A stretch of DNA of 64,000 nt from Alphaproteobacteria bacterium (GTDB taxonomy: Bacteria > Pseudomonadota > Alphaproteobacteria > Acetobacterales > Acetobacteraceae), in contig JAPLOI010000070.1 in the NCBI GenBank assembly GCA_026400815.1, forward strand, positions 1-64,000. The letters are read 5' to 3'. Below the pieces are notes generated by a model. It worked only from the letters and a program-made list of their open reading frames with translations, did no database searches and was not told where the DNA came from. Every line of letters begins with the position of its first letter. The first letter of the stretch is position 1. Of the stretch, positions 16,380 to 25,245 are shown in pieces. The translations under genes were made by a program, and so were the position numbers.

Positions 16380-17843
16380 ATGGCATTCTCTATCCGCCGC
16401 AGCCTGGCCTGGATGACGATCTCGCAGGCCGGCCAGGCCGTGACCCAGTTCGGCGCCTCCCTGGTTCTGGCGCGGCTGCTCTCCCCCTACGAAACCGGCG
16501 TGTTCGCGATGGCTGCGGCGGTGGCCGGGGTGCTGGGCATGCTGCGCACCATCGGCCTGTCGAATTACGTGATCCGCGCCGCGTCGGTGGACCGGGATTT
16601 CCTCGCCGGCGTCTTCACCGTGAACGCGGCTTTGGCGGTTGCCGTATCGATCTTGATTGTCGGAATGAGCCTGCTGGGCGGGCATCTGCTGGGCGAGCCC
16701 GGGGTGCGCGACGTTCTGCTGGCGCTGGCCATTGTGCCGCTGCTCTCCAGCCTGGAGCTGCTGCCCTCCGCCTGCATCGAGCGGCAGGGCAATTTCCGCG
16801 TGATCTCCATGGTCAATCTTGGCCGCAACCTGGTGGCCACCGGCGTGATGCTGACGGCCGCCTTCGCCGGGCACAGCTACATGAGCCTGGCCTACGGGCA
16901 GCTGGCCGGCGCGGTGACCGCCGTGATCGCGATCAACATTGCCGGGCGCCACCATGCCAGCCTGCGGTTCGGGCTGACGGGCTGGCACGAAATCACGCGC
17001 TACGGCCTCGACATGCTGGCCACGACGGGGGTGGTGCAGCTTTACATGCGCCTCTCCGAATTCATGGTGGGCTGGCTGCTGGGGCTGCACGCGCTGGGGC
17101 TGTATGCGCGCGCCAGCGGCTTGCTGACCATCATGTGGGAAAACTTCCAGCTGATCATCCTGCGCGTGATCTATGTGGACCTCGTGGCACAGAAGCGCAT
17201 GGGGCTGTCGTTCCGCTCCAGCTACCTGCGCGTGTTGTCGGTGGCCACCGCCTTCCTCTGGCCTGCCTTCGGCGGCGTGGCCGTCGTGGCCGGGCCGCTG
17301 CTGCTGACGCTGTATGGGGCGCAGTGGGTCGACGCCCATGTGGCGCTGAGCCTGCTGATGGTGGGTGCGGTCATTGGCACAACCATCCTGATGACCTGGG
17401 AGCTCTTCCTCGCAGCGAACGAGACCCGGCGCATGGTGCGGCTGCAGGCGATCCAGTGTGGTTTCGGGGTGGTGGCATTCGGGGTGGGTTGCCTGTTCGG
17501 CATTGCCGGCGCGGCAATGGCGCGCGTTGTCGAAGCGATGTTCAACGTCGTGCTCTACCGCCCGCATTTGGCACGCCTCACCGACACGACGCTGCGCGAC
17601 GTGCTGCCGATCATGGGGCAGGGGATGGTCCTGATGATGCTGGCCGTCACGCCGGCGGGGCTTGTGATGCTCGCGCACGGGTGGTCCCCGTCTGCGCCGC
17701 TGGCTCAGGTTCTGGGTGGCATCGCGGCCGGCGTGGTGTGCTGGGTCATCGGGCTGCGCGTGCTGGATCATCCGCTGTGGGGCGAGTTCCGCAGGCTGAC
17801 CGGGCGCATCACGGGCAGCCCGGTGGCCGGGCCGACGCCGTGA
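16380..17843 (+). CDS. Oligosaccharide flippase (Wzx/MATE-like lipopolysaccharide biosynthesis protein)
   Basis: A membrane protein of 487 residues (491 if ATG at 16368 is used) with 12-14 hydrophobic segments and the polysaccharide-synthase N-terminus LAWMTISQAGQAVTQFGASL followed by LARLLSPYETGVFAMA. Members flip lipid-linked oligosaccharides across the inner membrane. ATG at 16380 has GGAAG five bases upstream; 16368 has AAGG. It overlaps the following glycosyltransferase by 4 bases, which in turn overlaps a GT2 gene by 4 bases. These three form one envelope-polysaccharide operon. Confidence 0.88.
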   Translation: MAFSIRRSLAWMTISQAGQAVTQFGASLVLARLLSPYETGVFAMAAAVAGVLGMLRTIGLSNYVIRAASVDRDFLAGVFTVNAALAVAVSILIVGMSLLGGHLLGEPGVRDVLLALAIVPLLSSLELLPSACIERQGNFRVISMVNLGRNLVATGVMLTAAFAGHSYMSLAYGQLAGAVTAVIAINIAGRHHASLRFGLTGWHEITRYGLDMLATTGVVQLYMRLSEFMVGWLLGLHALGLYARASGLLTIMWENFQLIILRVIYVDLVAQKRMGLSFRSSYLRVLSVATAFLWPAFGGVAVVAGPLLLTLYGAQWVDAHVALSLLMVGAVIGTTILMTWELFLAANETRRMVRLQAIQCGFGVVAFGVGCLFGIAGAAMARVVEAMFNVVLYRPHLARLTDTTLRDVLPIMGQGMVLMMLAVTPAGLVMLAHGWSPSAPLAQVLGGIAAGVVCWVIGLRVLDHPLWGEFRRLTGRITGSPVAGPTP

Positions 17844-18970
17844 CAGCTGGCGCCAGCCCGCGGCTGCTGGTGGCCGAGCCCACTTTCCGTGGCGGCGACC
17901 ATGCCCCGATCAACGCCGCGCTGGTGCAGGCCCTGAGGCGTGCCGCCGGGCCCGCGGTGCTGGCGACCACGCGCGTGCAGCATGATGCGATCCTGGAAGC
18001 CGATCCGCAGGCTCTGGGCGCCTCGGCATGGCAGGAGATCGAGGTGATGCCGGCGGGGGGCGTGAAGCCCAGCCGTATCCTGGCGCAGTGGCGCACGCTG
18101 TCGGCGCTGGTGGCGCAACACCGGCCCGCGCTGCTGGTGCTGCTCTCCTCCGGGCCTGAGACGCTGTTCGTGGCGCGTGCGCTCGCCCTGCGTTTCCCAC
18201 GGCTGCGCCTGTTCCTGGTGCTGCACGGCGTACTGCCCAGCGCCATCGGCTGGCGGTCACGCGATCCGCGCCGGCGGCTGATCGACCTGCGCGCCGGCCT
18301 GCGCATCGCGCGCCATCCGCGCATCCGCCTGGTGGTGCTGGAGGATTACATCCGCACCGCGGCGCTGCGCCATCGCCTGGCCGACACGCTGCTGGTATGG
18401 CCGCATCCGGTGGTGGAAGGCGAGGCCGCGCCCCCCCGGGCCTGGGCAGCGCCGGCGCGGCTCCGCATCGCCTGGGTGGGCAGCGCCAACAAGCAGAAAG
18501 GGTTCGACGACTTCCTCGGCCTGCACCGCGCATGCGGCGCGCGCCATGATTGGACCGTTGCCGGCGCGGCCAGCGCGGAATACGACACGGCAGCGCTGGC
18601 GGGGCTCGATGTGCCAGACAGCTGGCTGGACAGGCCGACGCTGCTGGGGCGCATCCGCGCGGCGGACTACGCCTTCGTGGCGTTCCGCGGCGCATACGAG
18701 CTCACCGCCAGCGGCTCCCTGCTGGATTGCATCAACCAACGCAAGCCGATCCTGGCCGTACGCAACACCGCGCTGGAGGCCCTGGCGCGGCAGTATGGCC
18801 CGATCGGCCATCTGTGCGACGACCTCGCCGGGGTGCAGGCCCTGCTGGACGACGCGGTGGCGCTGCGCGACGCGGCCGCCTATGCCCGCTTCCAGGCCGC
18901 GCTGGATGCCATCGCCCGCGACAGGCAACCCACGGCGCTGGCCGCCACGATTCGCGCGGATTTCGCATGA
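17840..18970 (+). CDS. Glycosyltransferase-like protein
   Basis: A 376-residue protein starting at GTG in the flippase stop. Its GT-B layout is suggested by an N-terminal nucleotide-fold half (LLVAEPTFRGGDHAPIN) and a C-terminal half with LRIAWVGSANKQKGFDDFL, LLGRIRAADYAFVAF and LLDCINQRKPILAV, the latter resembling the donor-binding region of GT4-like enzymes. The donor and acceptor are unknown. Tight coupling to a flippase upstream and a GT2 enzyme downstream places it in surface polysaccharide assembly. Confidence 0.72.
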   Translation: MTAGASPRLLVAEPTFRGGDHAPINAALVQALRRAAGPAVLATTRVQHDAILEADPQALGASAWQEIEVMPAGGVKPSRILAQWRTLSALVAQHRPALLVLLSSGPETLFVARALALRFPRLRLFLVLHGVLPSAIGWRSRDPRRRLIDLRAGLRIARHPRIRLVVLEDYIRTAALRHRLADTLLVWPHPVVEGEAAPPRAWAAPARLRIAWVGSANKQKGFDDFLGLHRACGARHDWTVAGAASAEYDTAALAGLDVPDSWLDRPTLLGRIRAADYAFVAFRGAYELTASGSLLDCINQRKPILAVRNTALEALARQYGPIGHLCDDLAGVQALLDDAVALRDAAAYARFQAALDAIARDRQPTALAATIRADFA

Positions 18971-19839
18971 CCCAGCTGGCCATCGTCATCGTGCTCTACC
19001 GCAGCCGGGAGGAGCTGGGCCCGCTATGGGACTGCCTGCGGGCGCAAAGCTTCCAGGACTGGCATCTGATCGCGCTGGACAACAGCCCGGAGGATGGCGG
19101 CGGCGATTTCCTCGCAGCCCGCGGCGATGCGCGGGTGGAGGTGGTGCGCAACGCGCAGAACCTGGGCTTCGCCCGCGCCGTGAACCAGGGGCTGCGCCGG
19201 GCGCTGGAGGGCGGCATTCCGCGCAGCCTGCTGCTGAACCCGGATACGGAGTTCGGCCCGGATTTCCTGGCCGGGCTGATGGACGCCTGGGACCAAACCG
19301 GGGCGCAGGTGATCGCCCCGCGGGTGATGTACTACGACGACCCCGACCGGGCCTGGTATGCCGGCGGGCATCTGGAATACGGCTGGATCTTCGCCAACCG
19401 GCACGACCCCTATGTGCCCGGCAGCCGCATTGTGGATTTCGCCAGCGGCTGCTGCCTGGGCATTACGGAGCCGGTGTTGCGGCGCGTGGGGCTGCTGGAC
19501 GAAAGCTTCTTCGTCTACTGGGAGGATACCGATTTCTGCCTGCGGCTGAAGGCGGCCGGCGTGCCGATCCAGTATGTGGAGCAGCCAATGCTGCTGCACC
19601 ATTCCGGCGCCTCCACCGATGGCGGGGAGCGCAGCCCGGTGGGCGAGGTGCTCTATTTCGGCAACTACGCCGTGCTGCTGCGCAAGCATTTCCCGCCGGT
19701 GCATGCGCTGCAGATGCTGCTGCGCACCTTCCTCAAGGAGCAGTCGCGCCCAGGGCTGCGGCCGGGCAGCGGCGGGCGCATCGGCCGCGCATTGCTGCGC
19801 GGCTTCCTGCGCCGCCGCCGACCGCTGCCAACGGTGTAG
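18967..19839 (+). CDS. Glycosyltransferase family 2 (rhamnosyltransferase-like)
   Basis: A 290-residue GT-A enzyme. The N-terminal IVIVLYRSREELG strand, ALDNSPEDGG, NLGFARAVNQGLR and LLLNPDTEFGPDFL (Asp-x-Asp-like donor site) are classic for dTDP-rhamnosyltransferase-type GT2 proteins. It also has the late VYWEDTDFCLRLKAAG motif. It ends 3 bases before the convergent cysK stop. It probably adds a sugar in the same polysaccharide pathway as the two genes before it. Confidence 0.9.
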   Translation: MTQLAIVIVLYRSREELGPLWDCLRAQSFQDWHLIALDNSPEDGGGDFLAARGDARVEVVRNAQNLGFARAVNQGLRRALEGGIPRSLLLNPDTEFGPDFLAGLMDAWDQTGAQVIAPRVMYYDDPDRAWYAGGHLEYGWIFANRHDPYVPGSRIVDFASGCCLGITEPVLRRVGLLDESFFVYWEDTDFCLRLKAAGVPIQYVEQPMLLHHSGASTDGGERSPVGEVLYFGNYAVLLRKHFPPVHALQMLLRTFLKEQSRPGLRPGSGGRIGRALLRGFLRRRRPLPTV

Positions 19840-19842
19840 GGG

Positions 19843-20814
19843 TCAGCCCAGCCCGTCGAACAGCGCCGTGGTGATGTAGCGCTCGGCGAAGCTCGGGATG
19901 ATCACCACGATCTGCTTGCCCGCCATCTCCGGCCGGGCGGCAAGCTTGAGGGCGGCGGCCATCGCGGCACCCGAGGAGATGCCGCCGGGAATGCCCTCGC
20001 GGCGGGCCAGGCGGCGCGCGGCGGCCATGGATTCGTCGCCGGTGACCTGGATGATCTCGTCGTACACCTTGGTATCCAGCACCGTCGGCACGAAGCCGGC
20101 GCCGATGCCCTGGATCGGGTGCGGCGCGGGCGATCCGCCGGAGAGCACGGGGCTGGCCGCCGGCTCCACCGCCACGATGTGCACGCCCGGCTTCTTCGCC
20201 TTCAGCGCCTGGCCCACGCCGGTGATGGTGCCGCCGGTGCCAACGCCGCTCACCACCGCATCCACACCGCCGGCGGTATCGTGCCAGATCTCCTCGGCCG
20301 TGGTGCGGCGATGGATATCGGGGTTGGATGCCGTGCCGAACTGGTCGGCCGTCACGCTGCCGGGGTGTTGGGCGAGCAATTCCTTCGCCCGCGCCACGGC
20401 GCCGTTCATGCCCTTCTCGCGCGGGGTGAGATCGATCTCCGCACCCAGGTATTGCAACATCTTGCGCCGCTCGATCGAAACACTCTCGGGCATGGTCAGG
20501 ATCAGCCGGTAGCCGCGCGCGGCGCAGACGAAGGCCAGGCCGATGCCGGTGTTGCCGCTGGTCGGCTCGATGATCACGGCGCCGGGGCCAATCTTGCCCT
20601 CGGCCTCCATCACCTCGATCATGTTGACACCGATGCGGTCCTTCACGCTGGCGAGCGGGTTGAAGAACTCCAGCTTCAGCAGCACGTCCGCCTTGAGGCC
20701 GTCTTCCTTGGTGATGTTGGGGATGCGCACCAGCGGCGTGTTGCCGATGGTCTCGGCGATGCTGTCGTAGATGCGGCCGCGCAGCGGCTTGTCGAGCTTG
20801 AGGGTGCTGGCCAT
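19843..20814 (-). CDS. cysK: Cysteine synthase A
   Basis: A 323-residue O-acetylserine sulfhydrylase, a fold-type II PLP enzyme that makes cysteine from O-acetylserine and sulfide. Visible are IGNTPLVRI, the PLP lysine in LASVKDRIG, the substrate loop [22 protein letters not shown] for the cofactor phosphate, and [11 protein letters not shown]. Normal length. With metY 13 kb away, the window has two sulfide-assimilating enzymes. An inverted repeat just upstream (20861-20894) could control it. Confidence 0.93.
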   Translation of the reverse strand: MASTLKLDKPLRGRIYDSIAETIGNTPLVRIPNITKEDGLKADVLLKLEFFNPLASVKDRIGVNMIEVMEAEGKIGPGAVIIEPTSGNTGIGLAFVCAARGYRLILTMPESVSIERRKMLQYLGAEIDLTPREKGMNGAVARAKELLAQHPGSVTADQFGTASNPDIHRRTTAEEIWHDTAGGVDAVVSGVGTGGTITGVGQALKAKKPGVHIVAVEPAASPVLSGGSPAPHPIQGIGAGFVPTVLDTKVYDEIIQVTGDESMAAARRLARREGIPGGISSGAAMAAALKLAARPEMAGKQIVVIIPSFAERYITTALFDGLG

Positions 20815-20860
20815 TCCGGTCTTCTCCTGCCCGGCCGGGATGATCTGCGCCGGCCATTTT

Positions 20861-20894
20861 CACGCTTTAATTGCGTGTATCCGGGATCATACAC
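20861..20894. promoter_or_regulatory. Overlapping inverted repeats upstream of cysK
   Basis: CACGC-TTTAATT-GCGTG (20861-20877) overlaps GTGTAT-N8-ATACAC (20875-20894), about 50-80 bases before the cysK start in an otherwise GC-rich gap. Both are short and perfect. They fit an operator or promoter region for sulfur-responsive control, but the arms are only 5-6 bases long and chance occurrence is possible. Confidence 0.35.
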
Positions 20895-20929
20895 CCAAAC
20901 GCCGCGCCCACCAGCACCCCGGGCGGCGG

Positions 20930-21877
20930 TCAGCGCACCTCGCCATCCCCGCGCAGCGGCTTCACCGGGCCGGTGAGGCGGTTGCCCTTCAGCATCGCCT
21001 CGGTGGCAGTGAGGTTCACCACCATGAAGGTCTCGTAGTCGCCGGTGTTGATCGCGGTGTTGTTCTCGATCGTGATCTCCCGCGTCGGCTGGCTCACGCC
21101 CTCCGCGCCGATCATGATCATGGCGGAGCGGTTCTCTGCCTGCGGGCCCTTCTGCATGGTGCTGTCGCGCACCACCACGCTGCCGCCATTGGGAATTTCG
21201 ATGTGGTAGCTGGCCGTGCCGCTATCGCCATCGCGGGTTTCCACGCCGATGATCTCGGTGCGCAGGGCGCGGCTTTTGATGTGGTGGGCGCGGCGCGTAT
21301 CGGCGAAGCGGCTGCGTTCGATGCGCAGCAGCTTGACCTGGTTCACGTAGATGCCGTGCGCACAGGGCGAGCAGAAGCCATTGCGCAGGAACTCGCTGTC
21401 GCGAATGGTGATGGTGCTCTCAGGATTGTTGGCGGCCAGGATGCCATTTTGATTGTTGATGAACTTCACCCGCTCGATCGTGAGGTTGGCGCCCTCCACC
21501 CGAATGCCGGCGCCGTTGTTGTCCGGCACGCGGGCGCGCTGCAGCGTGAGGTTGCGCAGCGTGATGCCCTTGCCCGTGGTCACCAGCAACGCCTTGCCCT
21601 GGCAGGTCTTGTCGGTCATCACCGCGCTGGCATCCGGCTTGGCGCCCTCGATGGTGAGGTTGTTGGCGGAAACCACGGCACAGTCGAAATACTCGCCGGG
21701 GTCGATCACCACGCGGTCACCATCCTTCGCGGCACGGATCGCCTCTGACGGCATCTTGAACTCGCGCGTCTCGCCCACTTCCAGCGTGCGGGCGGCTGCC
21801 GGGCCCGTGGCCATCGGCATGGCGCACTGGGCCAGGGCCAGCAGCAGCATCGGCAGGGCATCGCGCAATCCGGCCAT
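20930..21877 (-). CDS. Secreted right-handed parallel beta-helix protein
   Basis: A 315-residue exported protein. It has a signal peptide (LLLALAQCAMPMATGPAAA, residues ~10-28), then turns of about 20-25 residues rich in N, V, I and G (LTIEGAKPDASAV, GITLRNLTLQRARV, LTIERVKFINNQNG, STITIRDSEFLRNG) typical of pectate-lyase-like beta-helices. Such periplasmic or secreted proteins often bind or process polysaccharide, but no catalytic set is recognisable. It lies 71 bases after the small SMR/EamA gene on the same strand and may be the last gene of that envelope operon. Confidence 0.8.
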   Translation of the reverse strand: MAGLRDALPMLLLALAQCAMPMATGPAAARTLEVGETREFKMPSEAIRAAKDGDRVVIDPGEYFDCAVVSANNLTIEGAKPDASAVMTDKTCQGKALLVTTGKGITLRNLTLQRARVPDNNGAGIRVEGANLTIERVKFINNQNGILAANNPESTITIRDSEFLRNGFCSPCAHGIYVNQVKLLRIERSRFADTRRAHHIKSRALRTEIIGVETRDGDSGTASYHIEIPNGGSVVVRDSTMQKGPQAENRSAMIMIGAEGVSQPTREITIENNTAINTGDYETFMVVNLTATEAMLKGNRLTGPVKPLRGDGEVR

Positions 21878-21948
21878 CTGTCGTCTCCCGTGTGTTCCCC
21901 GGCAATGTAGGGGGCCGGGCCGCGCTTCTCCAGCACGTCCGCGTGAAG

Positions 21949-22323
21949 CTAGCCGCGGCCCACCAGCACCACCCCGGCCACGATCAGCGCAATGCCCGCC
22001 ACCCGCGTGGCCGAGACCGCATCGGCGAACACGAAGTAGCCCAGCACCGCGGCCAGCACGAAGCTGAGCCCGACGAAGGGATAGGCCTGGGACAGTTCCA
22101 CGCGGGAGAGCACGCCCAGCCACAGCACCGTGGCGATGCCGTACAGTGCCAGCCCGCCCATCACGCCAGGGCTGGTGAGCACCGCCACCACAACCCGCAC
22201 CGGCGCGCCCGTGGCAAGCGCCTCGTTCATCGGCCCGGCCGTCATGCCCAGCTTCATCAGCACCTGGGCCACGGCGCCCAGGCCGACGCTGGCCAGGATC
22301 AGCAGCAGGATCGTGCCGTTCAT
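21949..22323 (-). CDS. Small EamA/SMR-type transporter (ArnE-like)
   Basis: A 124-residue protein with four hydrophobic helices (about residues 4-20, 45-65, 75-95, 103-122). It shows the small multidrug-resistance/half-EamA pattern: VAQVLMKLGM at helix 1 and LSRVELSQAYPFVGLSFVLAAV at helix 3, close to ArnE/ArnF subunits that flip undecaprenyl-phosphate-aminoarabinose. It starts 3 bases after the HAD-UbiA gene, so it is co-translated. In that context a polyprenyl-phosphate-sugar flippase is more likely than a drug exporter; this is inference. Confidence 0.8.
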   Translation of the reverse strand: MNGTILLLILASVGLGAVAQVLMKLGMTAGPMNEALATGAPVRVVVAVLTSPGVMGGLALYGIATVLWLGVLSRVELSQAYPFVGLSFVLAAVLGYFVFADAVSATRVAGIALIVAGVVLVGRG

Positions 22324-22326
22324 CGC

Positions 22327-23793
22327 CTATTTCATCCCCAGCCCGGTGCGCGCGGCCAGCATCACCGCCACCACCGCCAGCACGATCGCCCATGTCACCC
22401 GGTCGCGCGCCGCATACAGGATGGGATCGTGGTGCATGTAGCCGCGCGCGGTGGAAAGCCACATGCGGCAGTTCCACAGCAGCACCAGCGGCACGATGCC
22501 CCACAGCAGGCCCGGTGCCGCGAAGCGCCCGGTGGCGGCCTCGTTCTGCACATACAGCGCCAGCACCAGGCTGGCGGCGAAGGAGGCGCAGACGCCGAAC
22601 GTTTGCAGGATCTCGATGTCACCGGGCCCATAGCCGCGCCCGGCCACGGTGCGGCGCACCCGCCCAGCGCTCTCGCGCAACTCCGCCACCCGCTTCACCA
22701 GGGCGAGGCTGAGGAACAGGAAGATCGAGAAGGCCAGCAGCCACAGCGACAGCGAATGCCCCGTCGCCTCGCCGCCGCCGAACATGCGGATGGTGAACAG
22801 GCCGGCCAGCGTGAACACATCCACCAGCGGCTGGCGCTTCAACGAGAGCGAATAGGCCATGGAGGCACCGGCATAGATCGCCACCACCAGCAGGATACCG
22901 GCCTGCCAGGACAGCAGCGCGGCCAGTGCCAGCAGCGCCGCCCCCAGCCCGATGCCCCATCCCAGCGGCGCCGCCCCCGATGCGAAGGGCCGGTGCCGCT
23001 TGGCGGAGTGGGCGCGGTCGGCGGCGAGATCGAGCAGGTCGTTCACCAGGTAGATACCGGAAGCGGCGGCACAGAACGCCGCGAAGGCCTGCAGCCCGCC
23101 CCACCAGCTGCCCAGATCCAGCAAGGCGTAGGAGGTGAGGATGGGCACGAAGACCAGCATGTTCTTCACCCACTGGTGCGGCCGCATGGCGCGCAGCAGC
23201 GTGGGCGCCAGATGGGGGCGCGTGGCGATGCGCCGTTCCACCGGCACCCGCACGCGCGCGGCCACGCCGGCGGAGGTTTCCACCAGCACCGCGGCACCGG
23301 CCCATTCCCACACGCCCAGATCGGCACGCGCATCCCCGGCATAGACGAAGCCGCCGCGCCCGAAGCGTTCCACCAACGCCGCGGCCTTGGCAGCCCCCTT
23401 GAGGTTGCGGGTGGCGGAGGAGGCGATCACCTCGTCGAACAGGCCCAGATGCTCGGCCACGCGATGGGCCACCGCCTCGTTCGCCGCGGTGGCCAGCACG
23501 ATGCGCCGCCCGGCCGCACGCTGGTCGCGCAGGTAGTCCAGCAGCGCCTCGTTGTAGGGAAGCAATGCGGGATCGGTGGGCGCGGCTGCCGCCACCCGCG
23601 CCTTCAGCGCCGCCCGGCCGCCGGCGAACGCCCCCAGCAGGGTGCCGAACCGCATCCCGCCGGCCAGCGCGAGCAGACCTTCCACCAGCGTGTCGGTTCG
23701 CACCAGCGTGCCGTCGAGGTCAACGCAAAGCGGCAGGTCGGCATGGGCCGACTGCGGCAGTGCCAGGGTGTGTGCAGCGCCGGTGTCGCTCAA
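22327..23793 (-). CDS. HAD phosphatase-UbiA prenyltransferase fusion (DPPR synthase-like)
   Basis: A 488-residue two-domain protein. Residues ~18-200 are a HAD phosphatase domain (CVDLDGTLVRTDTL, later YAGDARADLGVW). Residues ~205-485 are a UbiA-type membrane prenyltransferase with RPHQWVKNMLVFVPI, the first Asp-rich motif NDLLDLAADRAHSAKRHRP and ~8 membrane helices. This fusion resembles the decaprenyl-phosphate phosphoribosyltransferase branch of UbiA, where HAD would remove the 5-phosphate. It overlaps the upstream membrane-protein gene by 4 bases and is followed by a small flippase-like gene. It probably makes a polyprenyl-phosphate pentose for envelope glycosylation. Confidence 0.88.
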   Translation of the reverse strand: MSDTGAAHTLALPQSAHADLPLCVDLDGTLVRTDTLVEGLLALAGGMRFGTLLGAFAGGRAALKARVAAAAPTDPALLPYNEALLDYLRDQRAAGRRIVLATAANEAVAHRVAEHLGLFDEVIASSATRNLKGAAKAAALVERFGRGGFVYAGDARADLGVWEWAGAAVLVETSAGVAARVRVPVERRIATRPHLAPTLLRAMRPHQWVKNMLVFVPILTSYALLDLGSWWGGLQAFAAFCAAASGIYLVNDLLDLAADRAHSAKRHRPFASGAAPLGWGIGLGAALLALAALLSWQAGILLVVAIYAGASMAYSLSLKRQPLVDVFTLAGLFTIRMFGGGEATGHSLSLWLLAFSIFLFLSLALVKRVAELRESAGRVRRTVAGRGYGPGDIEILQTFGVCASFAASLVLALYVQNEAATGRFAAPGLLWGIVPLVLLWNCRMWLSTARGYMHHDPILYAARDRVTWAIVLAVVAVMLAARTGLGMK

Positions 23794-25112
23794 CGAGGCT
23801 GCTCCGGGCAGGGCGCCGGGCAGCCGACGCGGACATCATCGAAGCCGGTCGCGAGAGCCCAGGCGCGATCGAGCGTGGTGGCGCCGATCAGTGCGACCAG
23901 GACCACCACCGAGGCAAGATACACTCTTGCTGCCGTGCCGCCCGGGCGCAGCATCGGCGCCAGACCCGCGCCGAGCGCGAAGACCAGGAAATGCGTATGG
24001 GCCGCATAGAGAAAGATGCTGCCGCGGAACTGGAAATCCAGGTGAAAGGCGATATTCGTCAGCAGCATCGCCCAAAGCCCCAGCGCCAGCCAGCGCGTGG
24101 GCCGATGCACCAGCGCGGCCAGCGCGCCCGCCAGCCAGAACACGTGCCAGGCCAGGAAGGCCACCTGCCCCACCGCATCGAAATCCGGCGCGCGGAAATC
24201 GAGCATGGTGATTCCGTCGGCCTCCAGCGGCACCGCGGTGAAGCGCGGGGAGACCATGGTGAAGCCCACCAGCCGCAGCACCGTCTCGAACAGGCCTTCG
24301 CGGACGCCCTTGGTGCGCTGCCAGTAAACCTCCTTCGCCACCGCGACCGGATCGGCCAGGAAGGACGCCACCGTGTCGAACCACACCAGCGCCGTCAGCA
24401 CCGCGCACAGCAAGGCGACCCACAGGCCATAGCGGATCATCGGCCGGATCGCGCCCGCAAACCCGCGATGGCGCCACCAGGCCAGCGCCTCGGCAAAGAC
24501 CGGCTGCATCAGGTTGGTGGTGGTCACGCCGTAGGAGAACACCGCCAGGACAAAGCGCATCAGCCGGCCATGGCGCAAATCGGCAAGCCGCCACACCGCC
24601 AGCAGCCAGGTGGCCGCGATTCCCAGTGCGGCCGGCCCGTAGGCTTCCGGAATGATCGACGTGATCACCTGGCAGCCGGAGACGGCGAACAACAGCGCCA
24701 ACGCCACCGCCGTGCCGCCGGCCACCGCGAGGCTGCGCAGATAGAGGAACACCACTCCCACCGTGACAGCGCCGAGCCCCGCCATCACCAGGGCTGCGGC
24801 CTGCTTCGGCGCGAACCCCAGGGCGAGAAACGGCCATGCCAGCGGCCGCAGCAGCACGAACAGCGGGTGCTTCACATTGCCGCGCTCATGCTCCTCCAGC
24901 GCCAGGATCGCCACGGAGCGCGGCGGGTCGAAATCGAAGGCGAGATTGTAGAAGTCGAAATACTGGCCCTGGGCCAGCCGCAGCCCCAGCGCCGCATACA
25001 GCCCCAGCGCCCCGAGCGCGAGCAGTGCCGCCATCCGCAGGTCCATGCGGTTCACGGGAAGCGAGAGCGGGGCCATGTTCGCAGAGGCCTGCATCGGGGC
25101 GAATGGATCCAT
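23790..25112 (-). CDS. Polytopic membrane protein, possible GT-C glycosyltransferase
   Basis: About 440 residues with roughly 10-12 membrane helices. I do not recognise a named family. After the first helix a large loop carries acidic and His residues (FDPPRSVAILALEEHERGNVKHPLFV). This layout resembles GT-C transferases, where an acidic residue in the first periplasmic loop is catalytic. ATG at 25112 is used; 25094 and 25076 are alternatives. Its stop overlaps the HAD-UbiA start (ATGA), so the two products are coupled. The likely job is transfer of a polyprenyl-linked sugar. Confidence 0.65.
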   Translation of the reverse strand: MDPFAPMQASANMAPLSLPVNRMDLRMAALLALGALGLYAALGLRLAQGQYFDFYNLAFDFDPPRSVAILALEEHERGNVKHPLFVLLRPLAWPFLALGFAPKQAAALVMAGLGAVTVGVVFLYLRSLAVAGGTAVALALLFAVSGCQVITSIIPEAYGPAALGIAATWLLAVWRLADLRHGRLMRFVLAVFSYGVTTTNLMQPVFAEALAWWRHRGFAGAIRPMIRYGLWVALLCAVLTALVWFDTVASFLADPVAVAKEVYWQRTKGVREGLFETVLRLVGFTMVSPRFTAVPLEADGITMLDFRAPDFDAVGQVAFLAWHVFWLAGALAALVHRPTRWLALGLWAMLLTNIAFHLDFQFRGSIFLYAAHTHFLVFALGAGLAPMLRPGGTAARVYLASVVVLVALIGATTLDRAWALATGFDDVRVGCPAPCPEQPR

Positions 25113-25245
25113 GCACCTGGGCACAGTCATTGCGGCTGGAGGTAGGCCCCTGTCAACCACCGCACGCCGTGCCCGCGGGCCGTCTTGCCTGCCGTGCTGC
25201 AGCGCGGCATGTTGCGCGGACAACGAAACACAGGGAGCCTTCATC

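Noticed and set aside
21892-24009. 705-residue plus-strand frame
   Set aside because: Antisense to the small transporter and HAD-UbiA genes; Gln/His-rich shadow without family similarity.
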